64,000 bases of DNA, from NCBI RefSeq assembly GCF_031998825.1, contig NZ_DAMACX010000023.1, positions 7,619 through 71,618 of the forward strand. The letters are read 5' to 3'. Below the pieces are notes generated by a model that worked only from the letters and a program-made list of their open reading frames with translations, did not search any database and was not told the origin of the DNA. The DNA comes from Pseudescherichia sp031998825. Lineage in GTDB: Bacteria; Pseudomonadota; Gammaproteobacteria; Enterobacterales; Enterobacteriaceae. Each line of letters starts with the position of its first letter. The stretch's first letter is position 1. Made by a program: the position numbers and the translations under genes. Positions 34,159-43,360 of this stretch are shown one piece after another.

Positions 34159-36127
34159 GCAAGCGTATCGCACCGCTTCCCGCCCTGTTACTGCTGATCC
34201 TGTTTATCGCCGCCGCCTGGCTGACCTGGGGAAACCTCTCTCAGGCGCTGCCGCGTGATCAGTGGTCGCAGGCGATCTGGCACCCGGACGTGGATGCCAT
34301 CAGCCAAATGATTTTCCACTACAGCCTGCTGCCCCGGCTGGCAATCTCCCTGCTGGTGGGAGCCGGACTGGGACTGGTGGGCGTGCTGTTCCAGCAGGTG
34401 CTACGTAACCCGCTGGCGGAGCCGACCACCCTGGGCGTCTCGACCGGCGCGCAGCTGGGTATTACCGTCACCACCCTGTGGGCGATCCCCGGCGTGGCGG
34501 CCTCGCAGTTTGCCGCCCTGATTGGCGCCTGCGCCGTAGGGGCGCTGGTCTTTGGCGTCGCCTGGGGTAAACGTCTTTCGCCGGTGACGCTGATCCTCGC
34601 TGGACTGGTGGTGAGCCTTTACTGCGGGGCGGTGAACCAGCTGCTGGTGCTGTTCCATCACGAGCAGCTGCAAAGCATGTTTATGTGGAGCACCGGCACC
34701 CTGACCCAGACCGACTGGAGCGGGGTAGAGCGTCTCTGGCCGCAGCTGCTGGGCGGGGCGATGCTAACTCTGCTGCTGCTGCGCCCGCTGACCCTGATGG
34801 GGCTGGATGACGGCGTGGCGCGTAACCTGGGCCTGGCGCTGTCGCTGGCCCGGCTGGGGGCGCTGCTGCTGGCGATTGTCCTTAGCGCGCTGCTGGTTAA
34901 CGCGGTGGGGATCATCGGCTTTATCGGCCTGTTTGCGCCGCTGCTGGCGAAGATGCTGGGAGCGCGTCGGCTGCTCTCCCGTCTGCTGCTGGCTCCGCTG
35001 ATCGGGGCGCTGATCCTCTGGCTTTCGGATCAGGTGATCCTCTGGTTGACCCGCGTCTGGATGGAAGTCTCTACCGGCTCGGTGACGGCCCTGATTGGCG
35101 CGCCGCTGCTGCTGTGGCTGCTGCCGCGCCTGAAGAGCATGAGCGCCCCGGAGATGAACGCCGGGGACAATGTTCCCAACGAGCGGCAGCACCTGCCGCG
35201 CTGGGCGCTGGGTGGGATTGTGGTTCTGCTGCTGGCAACGATGGCTGCCCTGGCGCTGGGCCGCGATGCTCAGGGCTGGCACTGGGCCAGCGGTGAAATG
35301 CTGGACGCGCTGGCGCAGTGGCGCTGGCCGCGCATCATGGCGGCGCTGGTAGCGGGCGTGATGCTGGCGGTGGCGGGCTGCTTTATTCAGCGGCTGGCCG
35401 GCAATCCGATGGCCAGCCCGGAAGTGTTAGGGATCAGCTCCGGCGCGGCCTTTGGCATCGTGCTGATGCTCTTCTTTGTGCCGGGGAACGCCTTTGGCTG
35501 GCTGCTGCCGGCCGGGAGCCTCGGGGCGGCGGTCACTCTGCTGATTATCCTGATCGCGGCAGGGCGGGGCGGTTTCTCTCCGCACCGGATGCTGCTGGCC
35601 GGGATGGCGCTCAGCACCGCCTTCACCATGCTGCTGATGATGTTGCAGGCCAGCGGCGATCCGCGTATGGCGCAGATCCTTACCTGGATCTCCGGCTCAA
35701 CCTATAACGCCACCGGCGAGCAGGTGGTGCGTTCGGCTATCGTGATGGTGCTGCTGCTGGCTATCGTACCGCTCTGCCGCCGCTGGCTNNNNNNNNNNGC
35801 GATACCGCCCGGTCGGTGGGGATGGCCCTGACGCCGTCGCGCATCGGGCTGCTGCTGCTGGCCGCCTGCCTGACCGCTACCGCCACCATGACCATTGGCC
35901 CGCTGAGCTTTATCGGCCTGATGGCCCCGCACATTGCGCGGATGATGGGCTTCCGGCGGACGGTGCCGCACATGGTGATCTCGGGATTGATCGGTGGAGT
36001 GATGCTGGTGTTTGCCGACTGGTGCGGACGAATGGTGATGTTCCCGTATCAGATCCCAGCTGGGCTGCTGTCGACCTTTATCGGCGCGCCATACTTTATC
36101 TATCTGTTGAGAAAACAGAGCCGGTAA
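34155..36127 (+). CDS. fhuB: Ferrichrome ABC transporter permease FhuB (interrupted by assembly gap)
   Basis: Large inner-membrane permease made of two fused FecCD-type halves, each with about ten transmembrane helices. A gap of ten N at 35789-35798 changes reading frame and makes two frames (34155-35831 and 35816-36127). The protein on the two sides continues RRWL ... GDTARSVGMALTP, and E. coli FhuB has a six-residue TILPLG between. The known bases total 1963; adding 20 nt gives exactly 661 codons (660 residues plus stop), the E. coli length. I therefore call it an intact gene with a mis-sized gap, not a pseudogene. Confidence 0.93.
35789..35798. other. Assembly gap of 10 N in fhuB (real length probably 20)
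   Basis: Reading frame and comparison with the E. coli protein both call for 20 missing bases; ten N is a placeholder. Confidence 0.85.
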
Positions 36128-36130
36128 TTT

Positions 36131-36201
36131 CCCCGGTGGCGCTGCGCTTACCGGGGCTACAAAGTCCGTAGGCCGGGTCAGGCAAAGCCGCCACCCGGCA
36201 A
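36131..36201. repeat. BIME (two opposed REP units) between fhuB and hemL
   Basis: CCCCGGTGGCGCTGCGCTTACCGGGG is followed by a second inverted unit (GTAGGCCGGGTCAGGCAAAGC...GCCACCCGGC). It lies between convergent genes, a usual place for REP pairs. Confidence 0.8.
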
Positions 36202-36213
36202 TTAACGGTAGAA

Positions 36214-37494
36214 CTACAGCTGAGCAAACGCCTTGCGCGCGGCGTCGAGGGTTTTATTGATATCCTCGTCGCTGTGGGCAATGGACATAAAGCCCGCTTC
36301 AAACGCCGACGGAGCCAGGTAGACGCCCTCGTCCAGCATCAGGTGGAAGAAGCGCTTAAAGCGTTCTACGTCGCACTTCACCACATCCTGATAGCAGGTC
36401 ACGCTCTCGGCATCGGTAAAGAAGATGCCGAACATGCCGCCGACGTGGTTCACTACCAGCGGGATCCCGGCGTCCTGCGCCGCCTCCAACAGACCGTTGG
36501 CCAGGCGAGTGGTCAGATCCGTCAGGGTTTCATGCACGCCCGGCTGGGCTACTTCGGTTAAGCAAGCGTAGCCCGCTGCCATCGCAATCGGGTTGCCGGA
36601 GAGGGTACCCGCCTGGTAAACCGGCCCGGTCGGGGCCAGGGCATCCATCACGTCGCGGCGGCCGCCAAACGCGCCTACCGGCATCCCGCCGCCGATGATT
36701 TTGCCGAGGCAGGTCAGATCCGGCACCACGTTATAATGTGCCTGCGCACCCGCCAGCGCGACGCGGAAGCCGGTCATCACTTCGTCAATGATCAGCAGCG
36801 CGCCAAACTCGTCGCACAGCGCCCGCAGGCCCGGCAGGAACGCCGGCTGCGGCGGAACGCAGTTCATGTTGCCCGCTACCGGCTCGACGATGATGCAGGC
36901 GATCTCTTCTGGATACTGCTCAAAGGCTTCCCGCACGGAGGCGAGATCGTTATAGGTGCAGGTCAGGGTGTGTTTGGCGAAATCCGCCGGGACGCCTGGC
37001 GAATTCGGCTGGCCGAGGGTGAGCGCACCGGAACCCGCTTTTACCAGCAGGCAATCGGCATGGCCGTGGTAGCAGCCCTCGAACTTGATAATTTTGTCGC
37101 GGCCGGTAAAGCCACGCGCCAGACGGATGGCGCTCATGGTCGCCTCGGTACCGGAGTTCACCATCCGCACCATATCCATCGTCGGGACCAGCTCGGTCAC
37201 CAGCGCCGCCATCTTCACTTCCATCTCGGTGGGCGCTCCAAAGCTCAGGCCGCGCTCCGCCGCTTCGATTACCGCGTTGCGGATCGCCGGGTGGTTGTGG
37301 CCCAGCACCATCGGACCCCAGGAGCCGACGTAGTCGACATAGGCCTTACCGTCCGCATCGTAGAGGTAAGCTCCGTCAGCACGCTCGATAAACAGCGGCG
37401 TGCCGCCGACGCCACTGAAGGCGCGAACCGGCGAGTTGACGCCGCCGGGGATAAGCTCGCGAGCCGCGCTGTAGAGGTTTTCTGACTTACTCAT
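36214..37494 (-). CDS. hemL: Glutamate-1-semialdehyde 2,1-aminomutase
   Basis: Converts glutamate-1-semialdehyde to 5-aminolevulinate, the heme precursor. It is a PLP enzyme; the lysine that binds PLP is Lys265 in LGKIIGGGMPVGAFGG. The ATG at 37494 (MSKSENLYSAARELIPGGVN) gives 426 residues as in E. coli; the open frame extends far upstream into clcA with no support. It is divergent from clcA. Confidence 0.97.
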   Translation of the reverse strand: MSKSENLYSAARELIPGGVNSPVRAFSGVGGTPLFIERADGAYLYDADGKAYVDYVGSWGPMVLGHNHPAIRNAVIEAAERGLSFGAPTEMEVKMAALVTELVPTMDMVRMVNSGTEATMSAIRLARGFTGRDKIIKFEGCYHGHADCLLVKAGSGALTLGQPNSPGVPADFAKHTLTCTYNDLASVREAFEQYPEEIACIIVEPVAGNMNCVPPQPAFLPGLRALCDEFGALLIIDEVMTGFRVALAGAQAHYNVVPDLTCLGKIIGGGMPVGAFGGRRDVMDALAPTGPVYQAGTLSGNPIAMAAGYACLTEVAQPGVHETLTDLTTRLANGLLEAAQDAGIPLVVNHVGGMFGIFFTDAESVTCYQDVVKCDVERFKRFFHLMLDEGVYLAPSAFEAGFMSIAHSDEDINKTLDAARKAFAQL

Positions 37495-37594
37495 GGATTC
37501 GTTCCTGGTTGGTAGAGAAGGTAAGGGGACTATTCTAAGGTATTCCGCGTTTGTTATAAAAGGATCCCCCAGGTAAACTGTCGCCTCTAATTGT

Positions 37595-39001
37595 ATGACT
37601 AATTCATTTTCGGCTATGAAAATAAAAACTAATGCAATGCGAACGCGGCGGATCCTCCGTCTGCTGCGGCGGGATAAAACGCCGGTGGCGATCCTGGTGA
37701 TGGCTGCGCTGGTGGGCACCCTGGCGGGCGCAGTCGGCGTTGCCTTTGAAAAAGCGGTTAACGCGGTCAGCCTGTGGCGTATCGGCACGGTGGCGCAGTT
37801 TGCTAACGATGCCGCGTGGCTGATGTGGCCCCTGGCCTTTGTGCTCTCGGCGCTGCTGGCAATGGTAGGCTACTTTCTGGTGCGCCGCTTTGCCCCGGAA
37901 GCGGGCGGCTCGGGTATCCCGGAGATCGAGGGGGCACTGGAGGAGCTGCGCCCGGTACGCTGGTGGCGCGTCCTGCCGGTCAAGTTCATCGGCGGGATGG
38001 GCACGCTGGGGGCAGGCATGGTGCTCGGCCGGGAAGGGCCAACGGTGCAGCTCGGCGGCAACGTGGGCCGCATGGTGCTGGATATCTTCCGCATGCGCGG
38101 CACCGAGGCGCGCCATACGTTGCTGGCAACCGGCGCAGCGGCGGGGCTGTCGGCGGCCTTTAACGCGCCGCTGGCCGGGATCCTGTTTATCATCGAGGAG
38201 ATGCGCCCGCAGTTTCGCTACAACCTCATCTCGATTAAGGCGGTCTTTACCGGGGTGATCATGTCGAGCATCGTGTTTCGCTACTTTAACGGCGAGGCGG
38301 CGGTGATCGACGTGGGTAAGCTGACCAATGCGCCGATCAACACCCTCTGGCTCTACCTGGTGCTGGGGATGATCTTTGGCTGCGTCGGCCCGCTGTTTAA
38401 CGCGTTAATCCTGCGTACCCAGGATCTCTTTGCCCGCCTGCACGGCGGACAGATTGGCAAGTGGGTGCTGATTGGCGGGGCTATCGGCGGCCTGTGCGGC
38501 GTGCTGGGGCTGATCGTGCCGGAGATCTCCGGCGGCGGCTTTACGCTGATCCCCATTGCGGCCGCGGGCAACTACACCGCCGGGATGCTGCTGTTTATCT
38601 TTGTTGCGCGGGTGATTACCACGCTGCTCTGCTTCTCCTCCGGTGCGCCGGGAGGCATTTTCGCCCCGATGCTGGCGCTGGGCACGCTGCTGGGCACGGC
38701 GTTCGGTATGGCCTGCGCGGAGATTTTCCCGCTCTACCACCTTGAAGCGGGCACCTTTGCCATCGCCGGGATGGGGGCGCTGCTGGCGGCCTCGGTGCGC
38801 GCGCCGCTAACCGGTATCGTGCTAGTTTTGGAAATGACTGACAATTATCAGCTCATTTTGCCAATGATTATTACCTGCCTGGGTGCCACGCTACTGGCAC
38901 AGTTCTTAGGCGGTAAGCCGCTCTACTCCACGATCCTTGCCCGCACGCTGGCGAGGCAGGGGGGCGATCCCGACGGCAAGCCTCGCCAGGAGAATACTTG
39001 A
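37595..39001 (+). CDS. clcA: H+/Cl- exchange transporter ClcA
   Basis: CLC-type chloride/proton antiporter of the inner membrane, used in extreme acid resistance. It has 468 residues, with GSGIP, GREGPT (gating Glu147 by this start, Glu148 in E. coli), FIIEEMRPQ (proton Glu) and KPLYSTIL (central Tyr). The N terminus differs from E. coli. Starting at the ATG at 37595 places the gating Glu one residue from the E. coli position; an ATG at 37616 is also possible. Confidence 0.95.
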   Translation: MTNSFSAMKIKTNAMRTRRILRLLRRDKTPVAILVMAALVGTLAGAVGVAFEKAVNAVSLWRIGTVAQFANDAAWLMWPLAFVLSALLAMVGYFLVRRFAPEAGGSGIPEIEGALEELRPVRWWRVLPVKFIGGMGTLGAGMVLGREGPTVQLGGNVGRMVLDIFRMRGTEARHTLLATGAAAGLSAAFNAPLAGILFIIEEMRPQFRYNLISIKAVFTGVIMSSIVFRYFNGEAAVIDVGKLTNAPINTLWLYLVLGMIFGCVGPLFNALILRTQDLFARLHGGQIGKWVLIGGAIGGLCGVLGLIVPEISGGGFTLIPIAAAGNYTAGMLLFIFVARVITTLLCFSSGAPGGIFAPMLALGTLLGTAFGMACAEIFPLYHLEAGTFAIAGMGALLAASVRAPLTGIVLVLEMTDNYQLILPMIITCLGATLLAQFLGGKPLYSTILARTLARQGGDPDGKPRQENT

Positions 39002-39082
39002 ACGATTTACCAGGGTAATGGATAATATTCATAAAGATCGGGCGGTTTAACGTCCGGATCGCCGTATCAATGGGAGTTTAAA

Positions 39083-39427
39083 ATGAGTGATGACGTAGCG
39101 CTGCCTCTGCAATTTACTGAAGCAGCAGCAATTAAAGTAAAAAGCCTGATCGCGGATGAAGAGAATCCGAACCTGAAACTGCGCGTCTACATTACCGGCG
39201 GCGGTTGCAGCGGCTTCCAGTACGGTTTTACCTTTGACGATCAGATCAACGATGGCGACATGACCATTGAGAAGCAGGGCGTAGGGCTGGTTGTTGACCC
39301 GATGAGCCTGCAGTACCTGGTTGGCGGCGCGGTGGACTACACCGAAGGGCTGGAAGGTTCCCGCTTTGTGGTCACCAACCCGAACGCCAAAAGCACCTGC
39401 GGGTGTGGTTCCTCGTTCAGCATCTAA
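39083..39427 (+). CDS. erpA: Iron-sulfur cluster insertion protein ErpA
   Basis: A-type Fe-S carrier, essential for IspG/IspH maturation in E. coli. It has 114 residues. Cluster-binding Cys42, Cys106 and Cys108 are present (GGCSGFQYG and STCGCGSSF). It has its own ribosome binding site GGGAG and follows clcA by 81 bp. Confidence 0.98.
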   Translation: MSDDVALPLQFTEAAAIKVKSLIADEENPNLKLRVYITGGGCSGFQYGFTFDDQINDGDMTIEKQGVGLVVDPMSLQYLVGGAVDYTEGLEGSRFVVTNPNAKSTCGCGSSFSI

Positions 39428-39455
39428 AGCACGTTTCGTCGGCAAACGCAATAAC

Positions 39456-39486
39456 GCCCGGTGGCGCTACGCTTACCGGGCCTACA
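39456..39486. repeat. REP element between erpA and yadS
   Basis: CGCCCGGTGGCGCTACGC / GCTTACCGGGCCTAC palindrome in the convergent gap. The same unit is seen at 36131 and 46111. Confidence 0.8.
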
Positions 39487-39493
39487 AACTGGT

Positions 39494-40117
39494 TTAGCCT
39501 CGATTCTCATCCAGCGCAAAGGTAGGCAGCTTCAGGTGCCAGCGGATCGCCGCGAGGCGGATAGTTAAGGTCACGACCATCCCCAGCATACTGGCGCTCT
39601 CCAGCGGTACGGCAAAGGTATAGAACGCCGTCGCGTGAACGATGCCGCCGATAATGCAGGCGGTGGCATAGATTTCAGTCCGCAGGATCATCGGTATCTC
39701 CCGCGCCAGCACGTCGCGAATAATTCCCCCGCCGACGCCGGTCAGCACGCCCATACAGATCGCCACCATCGGCCCGGTTTCCGCCAGAAAGGCCTTGTTA
39801 ACGCCAATACCGACAAACACCGCCAGTCCAACGGCATCCAGCACCGGCAGAACCCACTTCGGCAGCCTGCGCGGCTGACGCACCAGCACGATGGTGAGCA
39901 AGCAGGTGACCATTGCTACCACCAGATCGGTGGGATCTTTAACCCAGAACACCGGCCCGTGGGCAAGCGCCATGTCGCGGATCGTGCCCCCGCCGATGGC
40001 GGTTACCACCCCTAACACCAGCACGCCGAAGGGATCCATCCGCAGCTTTCCGGCCAGCAGAACGCCAGAGATGGCGAAAACGGCCGTGCCGATGATATCC
40101 AGCCAGTAGACGAGCAT
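39494..40117 (-). CDS. yadS: TRIC-type cation channel family protein YadS
   Basis: Integral membrane protein of 207 residues, UPF0126 family, with about seven predicted helices and two repeats: GVVTAIGGGTIRDMAL and GVLTGVGGGIIRDVLA. Related proteins are trimeric intracellular cation channels; the cargo in bacteria is not settled. It is the last gene of the mtnN-btuF-yadS run, 13 bp after btuF. Confidence 0.93.
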   Translation of the reverse strand: MLVYWLDIIGTAVFAISGVLLAGKLRMDPFGVLVLGVVTAIGGGTIRDMALAHGPVFWVKDPTDLVVAMVTCLLTIVLVRQPRRLPKWVLPVLDAVGLAVFVGIGVNKAFLAETGPMVAICMGVLTGVGGGIIRDVLAREIPMILRTEIYATACIIGGIVHATAFYTFAVPLESASMLGMVVTLTIRLAAIRWHLKLPTFALDENRG

Positions 40118-40130
40118 CGCTTATCCTCGA

Positions 40131-40934
40131 TTATTTTACCGCTGCCAGCGCGGTACAGAGTTGTTTTGCGGCGAGGATAATACGCGGGCTTGCGCGTTCA
40201 AACCAGTCGCTGTTGAGGGGGATAAGCGGAATTTTGAGCTGTTTATCCCAGAACTGCGCAACCTCTGCGGCCTGGGCAGCATTTCCTGCAAAAACGATCG
40301 CCTCGGGATGACGGGACAGCACCTGCTCACGGCTTATCTGCGGCCAGGGCACGCGGCTGGCGGCGAAGATATTCTCGCCTCCGCACAGCTCCAGCACCTC
40401 GTTCTGAATCGAACCTCTGGCGCTGGTAAAGAGCGGCGTGCCGCCAAACTGCATAAACACCCGCTTTGGCGTGGCGCTGGCGTAGCGGGCTTTCAGCTCG
40501 GCGTAGTCGGCCAGCAGCGCGTCGGCGGCGTGGTTAGCCTGCTCAGGGGCAGGGCTGTACGATGCCAGCTGGTGCAGCGCCGCGGCAATCTGCTCTACGG
40601 TCTGGGCGTCGATCCACAGCACCTTGATGCCGAGGCCTGTCAGCTGGTTAACCTGTCGCTCGGCGTTGCCGCCGCGCCAGGCCAGCACCAGATCCGGCTT
40701 GAGCGCGACGATGCGCTCAAAATTGATCCCCTGCCAGCTGGCCACCTGCTCAATCTTCTCCGCCGCGGGCGGATAGTTAGAGAAGCTGCTTACCCCTACC
40801 GGCACGATGCCTGCCGCAAAGGCAAGCTCGGTGTTGGCAGGGGAGAGGGTGACTACGCGAGGAGCAGCGGCCAGCGCCGACCCCGCCGCCAGCAGCAGGA
40901 GGGCGACGAGCGCCCTCACGCAGCGGTTAGCCAC
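40131..40934 (-). CDS. btuF: Vitamin B12-binding periplasmic protein BtuF
   Basis: Binds cobalamin in the periplasm and passes it to BtuCD (not in the window). It has 267 residues from the GTG at 40934, with a signal peptide (MANRCVRALVALLLLAAGSALA). Family motifs: RVVTLSPANTELAFAAG, LKPDLVLAWRGGN and SDWFERASPRIILAA. The start overlaps the mtnN end by 8 bp, so translation is coupled. Confidence 0.96.
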   Translation of the reverse strand: MANRCVRALVALLLLAAGSALAAAPRVVTLSPANTELAFAAGIVPVGVSSFSNYPPAAEKIEQVASWQGINFERIVALKPDLVLAWRGGNAERQVNQLTGLGIKVLWIDAQTVEQIAAALHQLASYSPAPEQANHAADALLADYAELKARYASATPKRVFMQFGGTPLFTSARGSIQNEVLELCGGENIFAASRVPWPQISREQVLSRHPEAIVFAGNAAQAAEVAQFWDKQLKIPLIPLNSDWFERASPRIILAAKQLCTALAAVK

Positions 40935-41625
40935 GCGCCAGCTTCTGCACCAGGGTTTCGACCATCAGGCTGGACTGTTTCGCCGCCACCGTCAGGAACT
41001 CGTCGAAGCTCAGATGCGATTCGCGGTCCGCCACGTCGGAGATGGCGCGAACCACCACGAAGGGTACGCCGAAGCTGTGGCAGACGTGAGCGATAGCGGT
41101 GGCTTCCATCTCCACGGCCACGGCCTGCGGGAAGTGGCTGCGGATCTTTTCCAGACCGGCTGCGCCGTTGATAAAGGCGTCGCCGCTGACGATCAGTCCG
41201 CTGGCCGCATTGAGGTTATGCTCGGCGATGCAGGCTTTGGCGACGGCAATCAGCTTCTCGTCGGCCTTGAAGCCCGCCGGGCAGCCGGGCAGCTGGCCGT
41301 ACTCGTAGCCAAACGCGGTGACGTCGGCGTCGTGGTAGCGCGCTTCGTCGGAGACCACGATGTCGCCCACATTCAGGGTCGGGGCCAGGCCGCCGGCGGA
41401 GCCGGTGTTGATGATGGCATCCGGCTGGCAGCGCTCCAGCAGCAGGGCCGCGCCCATTGCCGCTGCTACTTTACCAATGCCCGATTTCAGCAGCGCAACG
41501 TCAACGCCGTGCAGCTGGCCAGTGTAAATTTCGCTGCCGCCCACGCTGTGGGTCTGACGGTTTTCGATTTTGTCGCGCAGGAGCGCAACTTCTTCTTCCA
41601 TTGCACCAATGATGCCGATTTTCAT
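40927..41625 (-). CDS. mtnN: 5'-methylthioadenosine/S-adenosylhomocysteine nucleosidase
   Basis: Splits MTA (a product of SpeE in this same window), SAH and 5'-deoxyadenosine, releasing adenine. It has 232 residues, with MKIGIIGAMEEEVALLRD, the catalytic SGDAFIN Asp segment, VEMEATAIAHVC and AISDVADRES. It is first in the mtnN-btuF-yadS operon and divergent from dgt. Confidence 0.97.
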   Translation of the reverse strand: MKIGIIGAMEEEVALLRDKIENRQTHSVGGSEIYTGQLHGVDVALLKSGIGKVAAAMGAALLLERCQPDAIINTGSAGGLAPTLNVGDIVVSDEARYHDADVTAFGYEYGQLPGCPAGFKADEKLIAVAKACIAEHNLNAASGLIVSGDAFINGAAGLEKIRSHFPQAVAVEMEATAIAHVCHSFGVPFVVVRAISDVADRESHLSFDEFLTVAAKQSSLMVETLVQKLARG

Positions 41626-41708
41626 AGATTTACTCGCGATAAGCCAGATTTGAGGGCATAGTCTATCATGCGCTTAAGGGGAAGCGCATTGCTCAGGGGA
41701 GAGAGGAT

Positions 41709-43223
41709 ATGGCACAGATCGATTTCCGCAATAAGATTAACTGGCATCGCCGCTACCGTTCACCCCAGGGCGTGAAAACCGAGCGCGAAATTTTGCGTAT
41801 CTTCGAGAGCGATCGCGGGCGGATCGTCAACTCCGCCGCCATTCGCCGCCTGCAGCAGAAGACCCAGGTGTTTCCGCTGGAGCGCAACGCGGCGGTGCGT
41901 ACCCGCCTGACTCACTCGCTGGAGGTGCAGCAGGTAGGGCGCTATATCGCCAAGGAGATCCTCAGTCGCCTGAAGGAGATGCGCCTGCTGGAGAGTTACG
42001 GGCTGGATGAGCTGACCGGGCCGTTTGAGAGCATCGTCGAGATGGCCTGTCTGATGCACGACATCGGCAACCCGCCGTTCGGCCACTTTGGCGAGGCGGC
42101 AATCAACGACTGGTTCCGCCAGCGCCTGCACCCGCAGGATGCCGCCAGCCAGCCTCTGACCAGCGATCGCTGCGAGGTGGTCTCCCTGCGTCTGCGCGAC
42201 GGCGAGGAGGCGGCCAACGAGCTGCGACGCAAGGTGCGCCAGGATCTCTGCCAATTCGAGGGCAACGCCCAGGGGATCCGTCTGGTGCACTCCCTGATGC
42301 GCATGAACCTCACCTGGGCGCAGGTAGGCTGCATCCTGAAATATACCCGCCCGGCCTGGTGGCGGGGCGAGCCGCCGGCAAGCCATAGCTATTTAATGAA
42401 AAAGCCCGGCTACTACTTCTCCGAAGAGGAGTACGTGGCGCGGCTGCGTAAAGAGCTGGACCTTGATACCCACAGTCGTTTTCCGCTGACGTGGGTGATG
42501 GAGGCGGCGGACGATATCTCCTACTGCGTTGCCGATCTTGAGGATGCGGTAGAGAAAAACATCTTTACCGTCGAGCAGCTCTATCAGCATCTCTATAGCG
42601 CCTGGGGCACCCATGAGAAAGGGTCGCTATTCTCCCAGGTGGTGGAGAACGCCTGGGATAAATCCCGCGCGAATTCCCTGAGCCGCAGCGCGGAAGATCA
42701 GTTCTTTATGTATCTGCGGGTCAATACCTTAAATAAGCTGGTGCCCTATGCCGCCCAGCGCTTTATCGATAACTTACCGCAGATCTTCTCTGGCGAATTT
42801 AACCATGCTCTGCTGGAGGATGACAGCGGCTACAGCCAACTGCTTGAATTGTATAAGAGCGTAGCGGTTGAAAATGTCTTCTGCCACCCCGATGTTGAAC
42901 AACTGGAGCTGCAAGGCTACCGCGTCATCAGCGGGCTGCTGGATATTTATCGTCCGCTGCTGCAGATGACGATGGCGGACTTTAGCGAGCTGGTGGAAAA
43001 AGAGCGGGTGAAGCGCTTCCCGATTGAGACTCGCCTGTTTCATAAGCTCTCCGGACGCCATCGTCTGGCCTACGTTGAAGCCGTAGGTAAACTAGCGCGA
43101 GACGAAGCAGACTTTCCGGTGCTGGAATATTATTACCGCTGCCGTCTTATTCAGGACTATATCAGCGGGATGACCGACCTCTATGCCTGGGATGAATACC
43201 GGCGGCTGATGGCGGTTGAATAA
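41709..43223 (+). CDS. dgt: Deoxyguanosine triphosphate triphosphohydrolase
   Basis: Hydrolyses dGTP to deoxyguanosine and triphosphate. It has 504 residues, with HD-domain motifs RLTHSLEVQQVGR and CLMHDIGNPPFGHFGE and the active-site loop. E. coli Dgt is a target of phage T7 gene 1.2 protein, which fits a role in phage defence. It has a short ribosome binding site (GAGAGGATATG). Confidence 0.97.
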   Translation: MAQIDFRNKINWHRRYRSPQGVKTEREILRIFESDRGRIVNSAAIRRLQQKTQVFPLERNAAVRTRLTHSLEVQQVGRYIAKEILSRLKEMRLLESYGLDELTGPFESIVEMACLMHDIGNPPFGHFGEAAINDWFRQRLHPQDAASQPLTSDRCEVVSLRLRDGEEAANELRRKVRQDLCQFEGNAQGIRLVHSLMRMNLTWAQVGCILKYTRPAWWRGEPPASHSYLMKKPGYYFSEEEYVARLRKELDLDTHSRFPLTWVMEAADDISYCVADLEDAVEKNIFTVEQLYQHLYSAWGTHEKGSLFSQVVENAWDKSRANSLSRSAEDQFFMYLRVNTLNKLVPYAAQRFIDNLPQIFSGEFNHALLEDDSGYSQLLELYKSVAVENVFCHPDVEQLELQGYRVISGLLDIYRPLLQMTMADFSELVEKERVKRFPIETRLFHKLSGRHRLAYVEAVGKLARDEADFPVLEYYYRCRLIQDYISGMTDLYAWDEYRRLMAVE

Positions 43224-43281
43224 TATCTAAGCGATTGTAAAGACGCTCAATAAATTTTTACTTTTAACAACATGTTATACC

Positions 43282-43309
43282 GGAACTTCGCGCTATAAAT
43301 TGACTCTTA
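43282..43309 (+). promoter_or_regulatory. Sigma-E promoter of degP
   Basis: GGAACTT (43282-43288) and TCTTA (43305-43309) with a 16-bp spacer; the -35 is perfect and the -10 differs from TCTGA by one base. It lies about 50 bp before the degP ATG. Confidence 0.85.
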
Positions 43310-43360
43310 TCGATACTTACACCGCTGTTTTGCGTTATCAGTAAATAGAGATTAAGCGAC

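Noticed and set aside
34155..36127. fhuB as a frameshifted pseudogene
   Set aside because: The break falls exactly at a run of N, and a 20-base gap restores the full-length protein.
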